Assembly: GCA_021769625.1 (NCBI GenBank)
Contig: JAETSN010000046.1
Span: 1-36,309, forward strand
DNA length: 36,309 nucleotides
From: [Clostridium] symbiosum
Lineage (GTDB): Bacteria > Bacillota > Clostridia > Lachnospirales > Lachnospiraceae
Direction of reading: 5' to 3'
This document shows positions 8,318 through 16,400 of this stretch, piece by piece. A model generated the notes under the pieces. It was not told the origin of the DNA, searched no databases, and was given only the letters and a program-made list of their open reading frames with translations. The stretch's first letter is position 1; every line of letters begins with the position of its first letter. The position numbers and the translations under genes were made by a program.

Positions 8318-8336
8318 AGTTAATTAGAAAGTTAAT
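8318..8336. promoter_or_regulatory. direct repeat of AGTTAAT half-sites
   Basis: AGTTAAT occurs at 8318-8324 and 8330-8336, spaced 12 nt start to start, just upstream of the importer's -35 box. The core GTTAAT matches both arms of the inverted repeat at 8478-8503. Probable additional binding sites for the divergent regulator. Confidence 0.45.
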
Positions 8337-8361
8337 CGTTTATAAAAAAGTTAAAAATGTA

Positions 8362-8390
8362 TTGACAAGAGGAAAAAGGTATTATAATAT
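8362..8390 (+). promoter_or_regulatory. promoter of the CUT1 importer / glycosidase operon
   Basis: A perfect TTGACA (8362-8367) is followed by overlapping -10 candidates: TAATAT (8385-8390, 17-nt spacer) and TATAAT (8383-8388, 15-nt spacer). The importer start codon lies about 135 nt downstream, leaving a leader with a terminator-like hairpin and an operator. Confidence 0.75.
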
Positions 8391-8404
8391 TAAAATGCAA
8401 GGAG

Positions 8405-8455
8405 AACATGCACAAAAAATAAAAATATCAAATAAATAAATTGTGCATGTTTTTT
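8405..8455 (+). terminator. terminator-like hairpin in the importer leader
   Basis: AACATGCACAA (8405-8415) and TTGTGCATGTT (8441-8451) form a perfect 11-bp stem with a 25-nt A/T-rich loop, followed by a T run to 8455. It lies after the promoter and before the operator and start codon, so it could act as an attenuator. The large loop weakens the case for a simple intrinsic terminator. Confidence 0.5.
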
Positions 8456-8477
8456 GGGAAAATTTACATCAAAATAG

Positions 8478-8503
8478 TTTGATTAACAAATAGGTTAATC
8501 AAA
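8478..8503. promoter_or_regulatory. 10-bp perfect inverted repeat, operator candidate
   Basis: TTTGATTAAC (8478-8487) and GTTAATCAAA (8494-8503) are perfect reverse complements with a 6-nt spacer. They lie 20 nt upstream of the importer start, where a bound dimer could block transcription. The GTTAAT core recurs at 8195-8201, 8319-8324 and 8331-8336, all within this control region. Confidence 0.65.
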
Positions 8504-8523
8504 TGCCAAAGGAGGATGAAATC

Positions 8524-9867
8524 ATGATGAGAAAGAAAATCAGAAAAACCGGGCTATCGTTGTGTATGGCTGCAATATTTGTGGCAGGTACAGTGACTGG
8601 TTGCGGAGGGAGCAGCAGTACAGGGGATGAGGCACAAACGCCTGAAAATGTTGTGGCGGAAGATACGACAGAGAATGCAGCTGAAGAGGGAACAGAGACA
8701 GCATCAGGAGATGAAATTGAGTTCTGGAACTTTTTTACCGGTCCGGATGGAGATAACATGAAAGTTTTGGTAGACGGATTTAATGCGACAAATCCGGCAT
8801 ATCGTATTAAAAACGTTACAATGGCTTCCGGCGATTTGTATACAAAGATTCCTACCGTAGTAAATTCCGGCGAAGGTATTCCGGATCTGACCATTGTTGA
8901 TGTGGCAAGAATACCGATGTTTTATGAACAGGGACTGTTGGAATCCATGGTGTCTGTTATGGAAAATGCACCGGAAGTTAAAAAGGAAAATTATAATGCA
9001 CTGGTATGGGATACCGGTACTTTCGACGGAGAGCAGTATGCGGTGCCTCTGGACATGGGTGTGATCGGGGTGGCTTACAATAAGGACCTGGTCGAACAGT
9101 ATGCGCCGGGTGTTCTGGATGACAATCTGATTACAATTGATGAAATAAAAGAGATCATTCCGAAAGCATCCGCAGACGGCATTGTAACGGTCCCCGTATC
9201 TTTCTTTGGATACGAGCAGGCATTGGCACTGGCGAAACAGGAAGGCGGCGATCTGTTCAAGGATGAAAATACACCGAACATCAACGGTCCTGAATTTACA
9301 AAAGCGGTGCAGACATTAAAGGATATTGTAGACCTCGGCGGATGCAGCGAAGAGGGCGAAGAAAATTTACAGTTGTTCATGGCGGGCGAAGTGATTTTCT
9401 GTCCGGATGGTGTGTGGGATGCTAATGCGTTGAATGCCATTGAAGGACTCAACTGGGGTATTACAAATTCCCTCTGTTATAATACGGATACATTTTATAA
9501 TTTTTCCAACTCCAATCAGTTCGTTATGCTGAAGAATGACAAAAGAAGTGATGAGAAAGAAAAAGTAATTGCGGACTTTTTGGAATATGTGCGTGTAAAT
9601 GCACTGGAGTGGGCTCGTTCCGGACAGGTTCCCGCCAGCAGCGCGGCAGATGACGAAGCGGAATATGTGGCAATGAATCAGCACTTCTTTGTCTCGGCGC
9701 CTGAGATGGAGGAATCCATCCGTTTCAATAACTATAAATATTCCGGCTATGCAAATGATGCGATCGGAAAAGTGTTCGGGGATATTCTGTTTGGCCATAT
9801 TGATCTGGAAGAAGGGCTCACGCAGGCACAGAAGCAGGCGGAGGATAATATTGCACAGAATCAATAA
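8524..9867 (+). CDS. sugar ABC transporter solute-binding lipoprotein (family 1, CUT1)
   Basis: Extracellular binding protein that delivers a carbohydrate to the two permeases downstream. The N-terminus carries a basic stretch, a hydrophobic core and the lipobox VTGC, so Cys27 should be lipidated and anchored to the membrane. An acidic, Thr/Glu-rich linker follows, then the family 1 fold beginning EIEFWNFFTGPDGDNM, with the aromatic-rich LNWGITNSLCYN region typical of oligosaccharide binders. ATG at 8524 is used because AAGGAGG (8509-8515) is 8 nt upstream; an in-frame ATG at 8503 sits before that site. The mature protein is about 420 residues, normal for the family. Substrate is unknown; the three downstream enzymes suggest a glycoside or oligosaccharide. 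Confidence 0.93.
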   Translation: MMRKKIRKTGLSLCMAAIFVAGTVTGCGGSSSTGDEAQTPENVVAEDTTENAAEEGTETASGDEIEFWNFFTGPDGDNMKVLVDGFNATNPAYRIKNVTMASGDLYTKIPTVVNSGEGIPDLTIVDVARIPMFYEQGLLESMVSVMENAPEVKKENYNALVWDTGTFDGEQYAVPLDMGVIGVAYNKDLVEQYAPGVLDDNLITIDEIKEIIPKASADGIVTVPVSFFGYEQALALAKQEGGDLFKDENTPNINGPEFTKAVQTLKDIVDLGGCSEEGEENLQLFMAGEVIFCPDGVWDANALNAIEGLNWGITNSLCYNTDTFYNFSNSNQFVMLKNDKRSDEKEKVIADFLEYVRVNALEWARSGQVPASSAADDEAEYVAMNQHFFVSAPEMEESIRFNNYKYSGYANDAIGKVFGDILFGHIDLEEGLTQAQKQAEDNIAQNQ

Positions 9868-9892
9868 GATAAGGTAAAACGGAGGAAAAGAT

Positions 9893-10804
9893 ATGGTCGC
9901 TGACAACAAAAAGTCAGGCAGACGGCCCGGGAAGGCAAGGGGCAGATTGCTGCCCCTGGTCTTCATTGGCCCCCACCTGATCCTGTTTGCTGTATTTGTT
10001 TTGTTTCCTATTTTATACGGACTTGTGATTTCTTTTACCAAATGGGATCTGATCGGAACGCCGGAATGGGTAGGGCTTGCCAATTATAAAGAGATCCTGT
10101 TTAATATGGAATCCACATATCATAAAGACTTTGTGACGGGATTGAAAAATACCGTAATGTTTGTTGTGTTGAATGTACCGGTAAGTATTCTGGTGCCTCT
10201 TGGGTTTGCGCTCCTTTTGCACATAAAGGCAAAAGGAAGCAAAGTTTTTCAGTCCGTTTATTATCTTCCCACACTGTTCTCCATTTCGGCGGTGGGTATT
10301 ATGTGGATGCAGATGCTGAATAAACGTTTTGGTCTGGTCAGCATTTTTGGAGTAAAGAAAGCGTTGACTATTACGAATCCCTGGATGTGGATCATGCTGA
10401 TCATTATGTCTGTCTGGTGGACAATGGGAACCAATATGGTGATCTATCAGGCGGCACTCGGAGGTGTTTCAAAAGATCTGTATGAGTCGGCGGCGCTGGA
10501 CGGAGCGAACGGATTTCAGAGAATACGGTATATTGCGCTCCCCTCTATCCGTTTTCAGCTTCTCTATACGCTGGTCATCACAGTGGCAGGAAGTTTCAAT
10601 GTATATGGGCAGCCTCTTATGCTGACACAGCAGGGGACCGGTGGTGCGCCGAAGATCACGGTGTTGATCATGACCATCACCAATCTTGCTTTTGGTTCTG
10701 GGCAGTCTATTGCGGGGATGGCATCGGCTATGGCAGTCATTTTGGGAGCTTTCATTTTAGTGGTTTCCCTGATCCAGTTCAGGCTTACGACGAAAGAAGA
10801 TTAG
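9893..10804 (+). CDS. CUT1 sugar ABC transporter permease, MalF-type
   Basis: Membrane component of the importer with about six transmembrane segments, beginning after a basic cytoplasmic tail. The EAA loop that docks the ATPase reads YESAALDGANGFQRIRY (about residues 196-212). It lies 25 nt after the binding protein and 6 nt before the second permease. At 303 residues it is of ordinary family length. No ATP-binding subunit is encoded in this operon, so a shared MsmX/MalK-type ATPase elsewhere in the genome is expected. Confidence 0.93.
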   Translation: MVADNKKSGRRPGKARGRLLPLVFIGPHLILFAVFVLFPILYGLVISFTKWDLIGTPEWVGLANYKEILFNMESTYHKDFVTGLKNTVMFVVLNVPVSILVPLGFALLLHIKAKGSKVFQSVYYLPTLFSISAVGIMWMQMLNKRFGLVSIFGVKKALTITNPWMWIMLIIMSVWWTMGTNMVIYQAALGGVSKDLYESAALDGANGFQRIRYIALPSIRFQLLYTLVITVAGSFNVYGQPLMLTQQGTGGAPKITVLIMTITNLAFGSGQSIAGMASAMAVILGAFILVVSLIQFRLTTKED

Positions 10805-10813
10805 GAGGGTGTG

Positions 10814-11656
10814 ATGAGACGAAAAGAAAGGGCGATGAAAGCGATGGTCTCGGTTGGGACAGGCATTGTGGCTCTTATATGGATCGTGCCGATTGTCTGG
10901 GCGTTTTTTACTTCCTTCAAGACGGAAACGGAGATCAAGACTAAAGGATTCGGCTTTTTACCGAAAGAGTGGACTTTTGAAAACTATATCAATATTTTCG
11001 GCAATACGGATAACGCCCCTATTGTAAGATGGTTTGGGAATTCGATGATCATTTCCGTTACCGTTGCCATATTGGCGGTGATCCTTGTGTCGCTTACGGC
11101 CTATGGGTATTCCAGACTGGATTTTAAATATCGTGATACCTTGTTTTATGTGTTGATGGGAATCTCCCTGTTTCCCAATATCATCAATATCATTCCGCTT
11201 TATCAGATGATGACATGGCTAAAGTGGGTGAACACCAATATGGCTATGATCATACCGGGGCTGGGGGCTGTGACAAATATTTTTCTGGTGCGTCAGTTTT
11301 CGCTGAGTATTCCCAGAGAGTTTGACGAGGCGGCAAAGATAGACGGTGCCGGAGAATTTGCTGTTTTTTTCAGGATCATCCTGCCGATGTTAAAACCGGT
11401 GCTGACAGTGGTGGCACTGTTTTCCTTTACCGGTTCATGGAATGATTTTCTCTGGCCGACTATTGTGTTTAACGATGTGGAGAAGATGCCGCTGACAGCG
11501 GGCTTAAAACTTTTAAATGGGGCATATGGCGGCTTTCAGCTCGGGCCTATTCTGGCGGCAGCATGTATCGCAATCTTCCCCACTTTCGTGTTGTATTTAT
11601 TTGCTCAGAAATATTTTCTGCAGTCCATGTCCCTTAGTTCCGGCGTAAAGGGATGA
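10814..11656 (+). CDS. CUT1 sugar ABC transporter permease, MalG-type
   Basis: Second membrane component, 280 residues with about six transmembrane segments and the EAA loop FDEAAKIDGAGEFAVF at about residues 169-184. The C-terminus FLQSMSLSSGVKG matches the typical MalG-type ending. ATG at 10814 has AGGAGG (10803-10808) 5 nt upstream; the in-frame GTG at 10811 would be too close to it. The first glycosidase gene begins 25 nt after the stop, which places import and hydrolysis in one operon. Confidence 0.93.
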   Translation: MRRKERAMKAMVSVGTGIVALIWIVPIVWAFFTSFKTETEIKTKGFGFLPKEWTFENYINIFGNTDNAPIVRWFGNSMIISVTVAILAVILVSLTAYGYSRLDFKYRDTLFYVLMGISLFPNIINIIPLYQMMTWLKWVNTNMAMIIPGLGAVTNIFLVRQFSLSIPREFDEAAKIDGAGEFAVFFRIILPMLKPVLTVVALFSFTGSWNDFLWPTIVFNDVEKMPLTAGLKLLNGAYGGFQLGPILAAACIAIFPTFVLYLFAQKYFLQSMSLSSGVKG

Positions 11657-11681
11657 TGGGAGGAAAGGAGAAATAATAAAA

Positions 11682-14297
11682 ATGGCGCTTTATAAAGGAG
11701 AAAAAAGCAGGCTGATCTCTTTTCCGCTGGGAGGTATCGGCAGCGGCAGTATAGGGTTGGCTGGGAACGGGGCGTTTATAGACTGGGAAATTTTTAACCG
11801 TCCTTTCAAAGGCTCCCGCAACGGATTTACGCATCTGTCAGTCAGGGCGGAAGATGCCGGAGGCGTCCGGGACGTCAGAGTACTGCAGGGAGATTATCAG
11901 GGCAGTGCAATAGGCGGGGAGACTGTCAATATTAAACGGGGGAACGGCGGTTACGGTTTTGGCTTCGGAAGTTATAGGGGAACCATGGCGGGCGTGCCTC
12001 ATTTTGAGGAATGTGTATTTGACGGAGAATATCCTTTTGCGAGGTTGCATTTTGCGGATCCGCATTTTCCGGGAAAGGTGGAACTTAAGGCATTTAACCC
12101 TTTTATTCCCCTGAATGATAGAGATTCATCCATTCCCGCTGCGTTTTATGAGATTGTTTTTACCAATACGGGGGAGGAGGAACTTACTTACCGCGCTTAT
12201 TTTTCTTTAAATAATCTGTTGCCTTACGGAAGTACGGAAAACAGGTATTTTTCGGAAGATAATATTCGTGGACTGGTTATGTCCTCCGGGCGTTTGAAAA
12301 AAGAAGACCTTTTATACGGAGGTTTTTGCGTGGCAACGGATGTTCCGGAAGGAGATTATCAGGAATACTGGTACCGGGCGGACTGGTTTGATCCTCTGCA
12401 GACTTTCTGGAACGAGATAAATGAACCGGGCGATTTAAAGAACCGGACCTATGCGGAGGATAAGAGAAAAGAAAATCCCATAGATCTGGACGGTGAGGAC
12501 ATGGGGACGCTGGGGACGAAAGTGGTTTTGCAGCCGGGGGAGACAAAGGCGGTGCGGTTTGTGCTGGCGTGGTATTTCCCGAACTGTGAAAATTACTGGA
12601 ATCCGGAAAAAGATAAAAAACATCAGGTACGATGGAAGAATTATTACGCTTCGTTGTTTGCGGATGCAAAAGATTGTGCGTTGTACGGTTTAAAAGAGTG
12701 GGATCGGTTGTATGCGGAGACAAAGCTGTTTAAGGAGGCATTGTATCAGACCAGTCTGCCGCCGGAAGCGCTGGAAGCGGTGTCGGCGAATCTCTCGATC
12801 CTGAAGAGCGCCACCTGTCTGCGGCTGGAGGACGGATCGTTTTATGGTTTTGAGGGGTGCGCGCCAACGGAAGGCTGTTGCGAAGGCTCCTGCACGCATG
12901 TATGGAATTATGCCTATGCGCTCCCCTATCTGTTTCCGAATCTGGAGCGGTCCATGCGGGATCTGGAATATCGCTACAGCCAGCGGGAGGATGGATCCAT
13001 GGCGTTTCGGCTGATGCTGCCGCTTGGAAGGGAACGCTATAATTTCAGGGCATGCGTGGACGGACATATGGGAGGCGTTATAAAAACATACCGGGAATTT
13101 CTGCTTAGCGGCGATGTGAAATGGCTCGAAGAGAAATGGGAGGCGGTGAAAAAATCCATCGAGTTCGCCTGGGCAAAGACCAATGAAGACGGGTGGGATG
13201 CGAATAAAGACGGCGTACTGGAAGGGCGACAGCATCATACGCTGGATATGGAGCTCTTCGGGCCGAGTGCCTGGCTGAATGGATTTTATCAGGCGGCTTT
13301 GAAGGCGGGCGCAGAGATGGCAGAAATCCTGGGACATGAAAAGGAAAGGAAGGAGTATCAGGACCTGTTTGAAAGAGGCAGGGACTGGGTGGATCAGCAT
13401 TTGTTTAACGGCAGCTATTATCAGCAGAAAGTGGATCTTGCGGATAAGAGCCTGCTGGAAAAATATAATGCGGGAACAACACTGGATGGCGCAGACACGG
13501 TGGCTGCCTACTGGAACGAAGAGGCGGGGGAGATAAAATATCAGATAGGGAACGGTTCTTCCATAGATCAGGTGATCGGACAATGGCATGCGAACCTGAT
13601 CGGATTGGGAGATGTGTTTGACAGGGAAAAAGTGAAAAAGGCGCTGCAGTCCATCTATCGCTACAACTTTAAGGATCCTATACGGAACTGCTTTAATGCG
13701 GCACGGATCTACTGCATGAATGGGGAGAGCGGCAGTGTGATATGTGCCTGGCCGGAGCAGGCTGCAAAACCGAAAATCCCGATCACTTATGCCAATGAAG
13801 TATTCTGCGGTATGGAGTATCAGGCTGCCAGCCATATGCTACAGGAGGGCATGGTAGAAGAAGGGTTAAAATTGGTTTCGGCAGTGAGAGAGAGATTTGA
13901 CGGAGAAAGGAGAAATCCGTGGAATGAGTTTGAGTGCGGCAGCAATTATGCCAGATCGCTGGCAAGTTATGCCCTGATTCCCAGTATCAGCGGTTATACC
14001 TGTGATCTGTACAGAGGGGTGCTGCGGTTCGCGCCTAAGGCCGATAAAGAAAAATTTACGGGTTTTTTCAGCAATGCGCTGGGCTGGGGATTGTATCGGC
14101 AGAGTCCTTTAAAATATTCCATTGAAGTACTGTATGGAGAACAGCGTATTCATGGACTCTATCTGGAAGATTATAAGAAACAGGAAGTGGAAGCGTCAAA
14201 AAATGAGGAGACGCTGGAAGCGGTAAAGAAAGAGGACGGGATTTTCTTCAAAGAGGAAGTGGTATTGAGGGCGGGAGATATCCTGTATCTGATGTAG
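11682..14297 (+). CDS. GH116-type glycoside hydrolase (beta-glucosidase / glucosylceramidase superfamily), copy 1
   Basis: Predicted cytoplasmic retaining glycosidase of 871 residues; no signal peptide. The N-terminal beta domain opens with FPLGGIGSGSIGLAGNG and DWEIFNRP, typical of the GBA2-like family. The (alpha/alpha)6 catalytic domain carries SCTHVWNYAYALPYLFP near residue 403, LEGRQHHTLDMELFG near 511 (Glu is the likely nucleophile) and IDQVIGQWHANLIGLG near 627 (Asp is the likely acid/base). These roles are assigned by analogy to characterised GH116 enzymes, not by alignment. GH116 members cleave beta-glucosides, beta-xylosides or beta-GlcNAc-type substrates; the substrate here is unknown. 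The ribosome binding site is AAAGGAG, and the gene follows the importer by 25 nt. Confidence 0.82.
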   Translation: MALYKGEKSRLISFPLGGIGSGSIGLAGNGAFIDWEIFNRPFKGSRNGFTHLSVRAEDAGGVRDVRVLQGDYQGSAIGGETVNIKRGNGGYGFGFGSYRGTMAGVPHFEECVFDGEYPFARLHFADPHFPGKVELKAFNPFIPLNDRDSSIPAAFYEIVFTNTGEEELTYRAYFSLNNLLPYGSTENRYFSEDNIRGLVMSSGRLKKEDLLYGGFCVATDVPEGDYQEYWYRADWFDPLQTFWNEINEPGDLKNRTYAEDKRKENPIDLDGEDMGTLGTKVVLQPGETKAVRFVLAWYFPNCENYWNPEKDKKHQVRWKNYYASLFADAKDCALYGLKEWDRLYAETKLFKEALYQTSLPPEALEAVSANLSILKSATCLRLEDGSFYGFEGCAPTEGCCEGSCTHVWNYAYALPYLFPNLERSMRDLEYRYSQREDGSMAFRLMLPLGRERYNFRACVDGHMGGVIKTYREFLLSGDVKWLEEKWEAVKKSIEFAWAKTNEDGWDANKDGVLEGRQHHTLDMELFGPSAWLNGFYQAALKAGAEMAEILGHEKERKEYQDLFERGRDWVDQHLFNGSYYQQKVDLADKSLLEKYNAGTTLDGADTVAAYWNEEAGEIKYQIGNGSSIDQVIGQWHANLIGLGDVFDREKVKKALQSIYRYNFKDPIRNCFNAARIYCMNGESGSVICAWPEQAAKPKIPITYANEVFCGMEYQAASHMLQEGMVEEGLKLVSAVRERFDGERRNPWNEFECGSNYARSLASYALIPSISGYTCDLYRGVLRFAPKADKEKFTGFFSNALGWGLYRQSPLKYSIEVLYGEQRIHGLYLEDYKKQEVEASKNEETLEAVKKEDGIFFKEEVVLRAGDILYLM

Positions 14298-14323
14298 TAT
14301 AGATAAGGAAGTGAAGGGCGCCG

Positions 14324-14349
14324 GATGCGGGCGTATGGCATGCGGCATC
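14324..14349 (+). other. intercistronic hairpin between the GH116 copy 1 and GtaA-like genes
   Basis: GATGC (14324-14328) pairs with GCATC (14345-14349), with an inner GCGT/ATGC pairing. There is no T run, so it is more likely an mRNA stability or processing element than a terminator. Confidence 0.3.
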
Positions 14350-14405
14350 TTTGGAATGAATAAACCTGAAGAAATATAAAATACAATGAAGTGAGGATTA
14401 AAATA

Positions 14406-16400
14406 ATGAAAAATGAACGAGTACCAAGTGTGCCCCTGATCACCTGCGATCCGTATTTTTCTGTGTGGTCGCCGTCGGATACGCTCTTTGGAGCGGATAC
14501 CTGCAGTTGGACGGGAGCAAAAAAGGCCATGGAAGGTATTATGAAAGTGGATGGTGTGAGCTATCGATTTATGGGGCCGGCTAAAGAGGAAAAAGAGATG
14601 GAGCAGTCCGGACTGCATATCACACCAACCAGTTCGTGTTATACCTTTCGCGGCGGAAACGTAAACCTGAGGCTGACTTTTTTGACGCCGCTTCTTTTGA
14701 CAGATCCTGAATTGATAGCAAGGCCCTGCAGTTACATAGCATACGATATTTCTTCAGAGGATGGTAAAACGCATGCGGTAGAACTGGAATTATCTATGGA
14801 GGAAGGACATTGCTACGACGGTCCGGTGCAGAGGGAAATGATAGGGGGCGTTCACCGCATGGAACAATTTACCGCAGCATGGATGGGACAGCAGAAGCAG
14901 GCACCGCTTTCCCACAGCGGAGATGATATTACGATCGACTGGGGGTATCTTTATCTGGCGGCGCCAAAAGACAAGGCGGTTCTCAGCTATGAAAAGCGGG
15001 ACGGCGGCTGTTATCTGACGGCAAAGGTATCTGTTGAGGCGGAAAAGGAGGAGAGATCCGGTTATCTGGTGGCGGCTTATGATGATATCATGTCCATTAT
15101 GTATTTTGGCGAGGCATGCAAAGGATACTGGGCGAAGGATGGAAAAAATATTTTGGATGCGATCGGAGATTCCGTCTGCCAAAAAGAAACTCTTTTTGAA
15201 GCCTGCAAGATTTTTGACAGGGAGTTGACGGAGTGGATGGAACGTGTGGGGGGGACGGAATATGCGCATATCTGTTCTCTGGCTTACCGGCAGACTGTGG
15301 CGGCGCACAAGCTGATAGAAGATAAGGAGGGGAATCTGCTCTTTTTATCAAAGGAGTGCCTTTCTAACGGATGTATCGGCACGGTGGATATCAGTTATCC
15401 GTCGATGCCGTTGTATCTTTTGTACAATCCGGAATTGGTGAAGGGAATGCTGCGCCCTGTGTTCCGGTTTTCCAAAATGCCGGTGTGGCAGTATGATTTT
15501 GCACCTCATGATGTGGGCAGATATCCGTATGTGACAGGGCAGGTGTACGGTGTGAAGCAGGAGTACAGCTTTGGGGAGCAGCATAAAGGAAAGGTATATC
15601 CGATGTACTATATTTATCCGGAAGGATCGGATATATACCGGCTGGAGGAACAGATGCCGGTGGAGGAGTGCGGCAATATGCTGATCATGTCTGCAGCCCT
15701 CTCAAAAATAGAAGGAAATATAGATTTTGTAAAGGGAGAGATGGAGCTTCTTGAGAAGTGGACAAATTATCTTTTGGAGTATGGGGAAGACCCCGGCAAT
15801 CAGCTCTGTACAGATGATTTTGCGGGGCATCTGGCACATAATACAAATCTTGCGGTAAAAGCCATCATGGGTGTCTGGTCTTACGGCCTGCTGCTTTTGA
15901 CAGACGGACAAAAGGAAGAAGCGGCTGTCTATCAGAAGAAGGCAAAAGAACTGGCGGAAAAATGGGAGATGAAAGCAGATGCCGGGGACCATACGATGCT
16001 GGCTTTCGGCAGCAGGGAGAGCTGGAGTCTGAAATATAACCTGATCTGGGATATTCTGTTTGAGAGCGGACTGTTTTCGGAGGAATTGTTTGAGAAAGAA
16101 TTGGATTGGTATCTGAAAAAACAGAACAGGTATGGTGTACCGTTAAGCAGCAGGGAAACCTATACAAAATCAGACTGGATACTCTGGGTGGCTTCTTTCG
16201 CGAAAACAAAAGAGAAAATGCGGCAGTTGATAATGCCGTTAAAAAATTATCTGGAAGAGACACCGAGCCGTGTACCTTTTTCGGACTGGTATGACAGTTG
16301 TTCGGCGAAGGAGATGTCTTTCCAAAACAGAACAGTGCAGGGTGGGCTTTTTATGCCGCTTCTGAAAGAAAAATTCTTGACAAAGGAAAAATCCGTATGA
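14406..16400 (+). CDS. GtaA-like protein (DUF5127/DUF4965/DUF1793 family)
   Basis: A 664-residue protein of the family first named for fungal glutaminase A. The N-terminal part reads PLITCDPYFSVWSP, then SWTGAKKAMEGIM and VDGVSYRFMG, the usual start of the DUF5127-type domain. The central and C-terminal parts form a helical toroid-like region with DISYPSMPLYLLYNPELVKG and LCTDDFAGHLAHNTNLAVKA. No signal peptide is visible, unlike the secreted fungal enzymes. ATG at 14406 is used, with GTGAGG about 9 nt upstream; the in-frame GTG at 14391 lies inside that site. The stop overlaps the next GH116 gene by ATGA, so the two should be translationally coupled. True glutaminase activity is doubtful in this setting; a role on a glycoside or glycosyl amide is more plausible. 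Confidence 0.75.
   Translation: MKNERVPSVPLITCDPYFSVWSPSDTLFGADTCSWTGAKKAMEGIMKVDGVSYRFMGPAKEEKEMEQSGLHITPTSSCYTFRGGNVNLRLTFLTPLLLTDPELIARPCSYIAYDISSEDGKTHAVELELSMEEGHCYDGPVQREMIGGVHRMEQFTAAWMGQQKQAPLSHSGDDITIDWGYLYLAAPKDKAVLSYEKRDGGCYLTAKVSVEAEKEERSGYLVAAYDDIMSIMYFGEACKGYWAKDGKNILDAIGDSVCQKETLFEACKIFDRELTEWMERVGGTEYAHICSLAYRQTVAAHKLIEDKEGNLLFLSKECLSNGCIGTVDISYPSMPLYLLYNPELVKGMLRPVFRFSKMPVWQYDFAPHDVGRYPYVTGQVYGVKQEYSFGEQHKGKVYPMYYIYPEGSDIYRLEEQMPVEECGNMLIMSAALSKIEGNIDFVKGEMELLEKWTNYLLEYGEDPGNQLCTDDFAGHLAHNTNLAVKAIMGVWSYGLLLLTDGQKEEAAVYQKKAKELAEKWEMKADAGDHTMLAFGSRESWSLKYNLIWDILFESGLFSEELFEKELDWYLKKQNRYGVPLSSRETYTKSDWILWVASFAKTKEKMRQLIMPLKNYLEETPSRVPFSDWYDSCSAKEMSFQNRTVQGGLFMPLLKEKFLTKEKSV

Noticed and set aside
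12690-13835. 381-residue open frame on the minus strand
   Set aside because: It is antisense to GH116 copy 1, which has clear family motifs across this stretch; the antisense product has no domain pattern.
14406-16400. Glutaminase function for the GtaA-like protein
   Set aside because: The name comes from fungal secreted proteins. There is no signal peptide and no glutamine-related neighbour, so only the family is stated.
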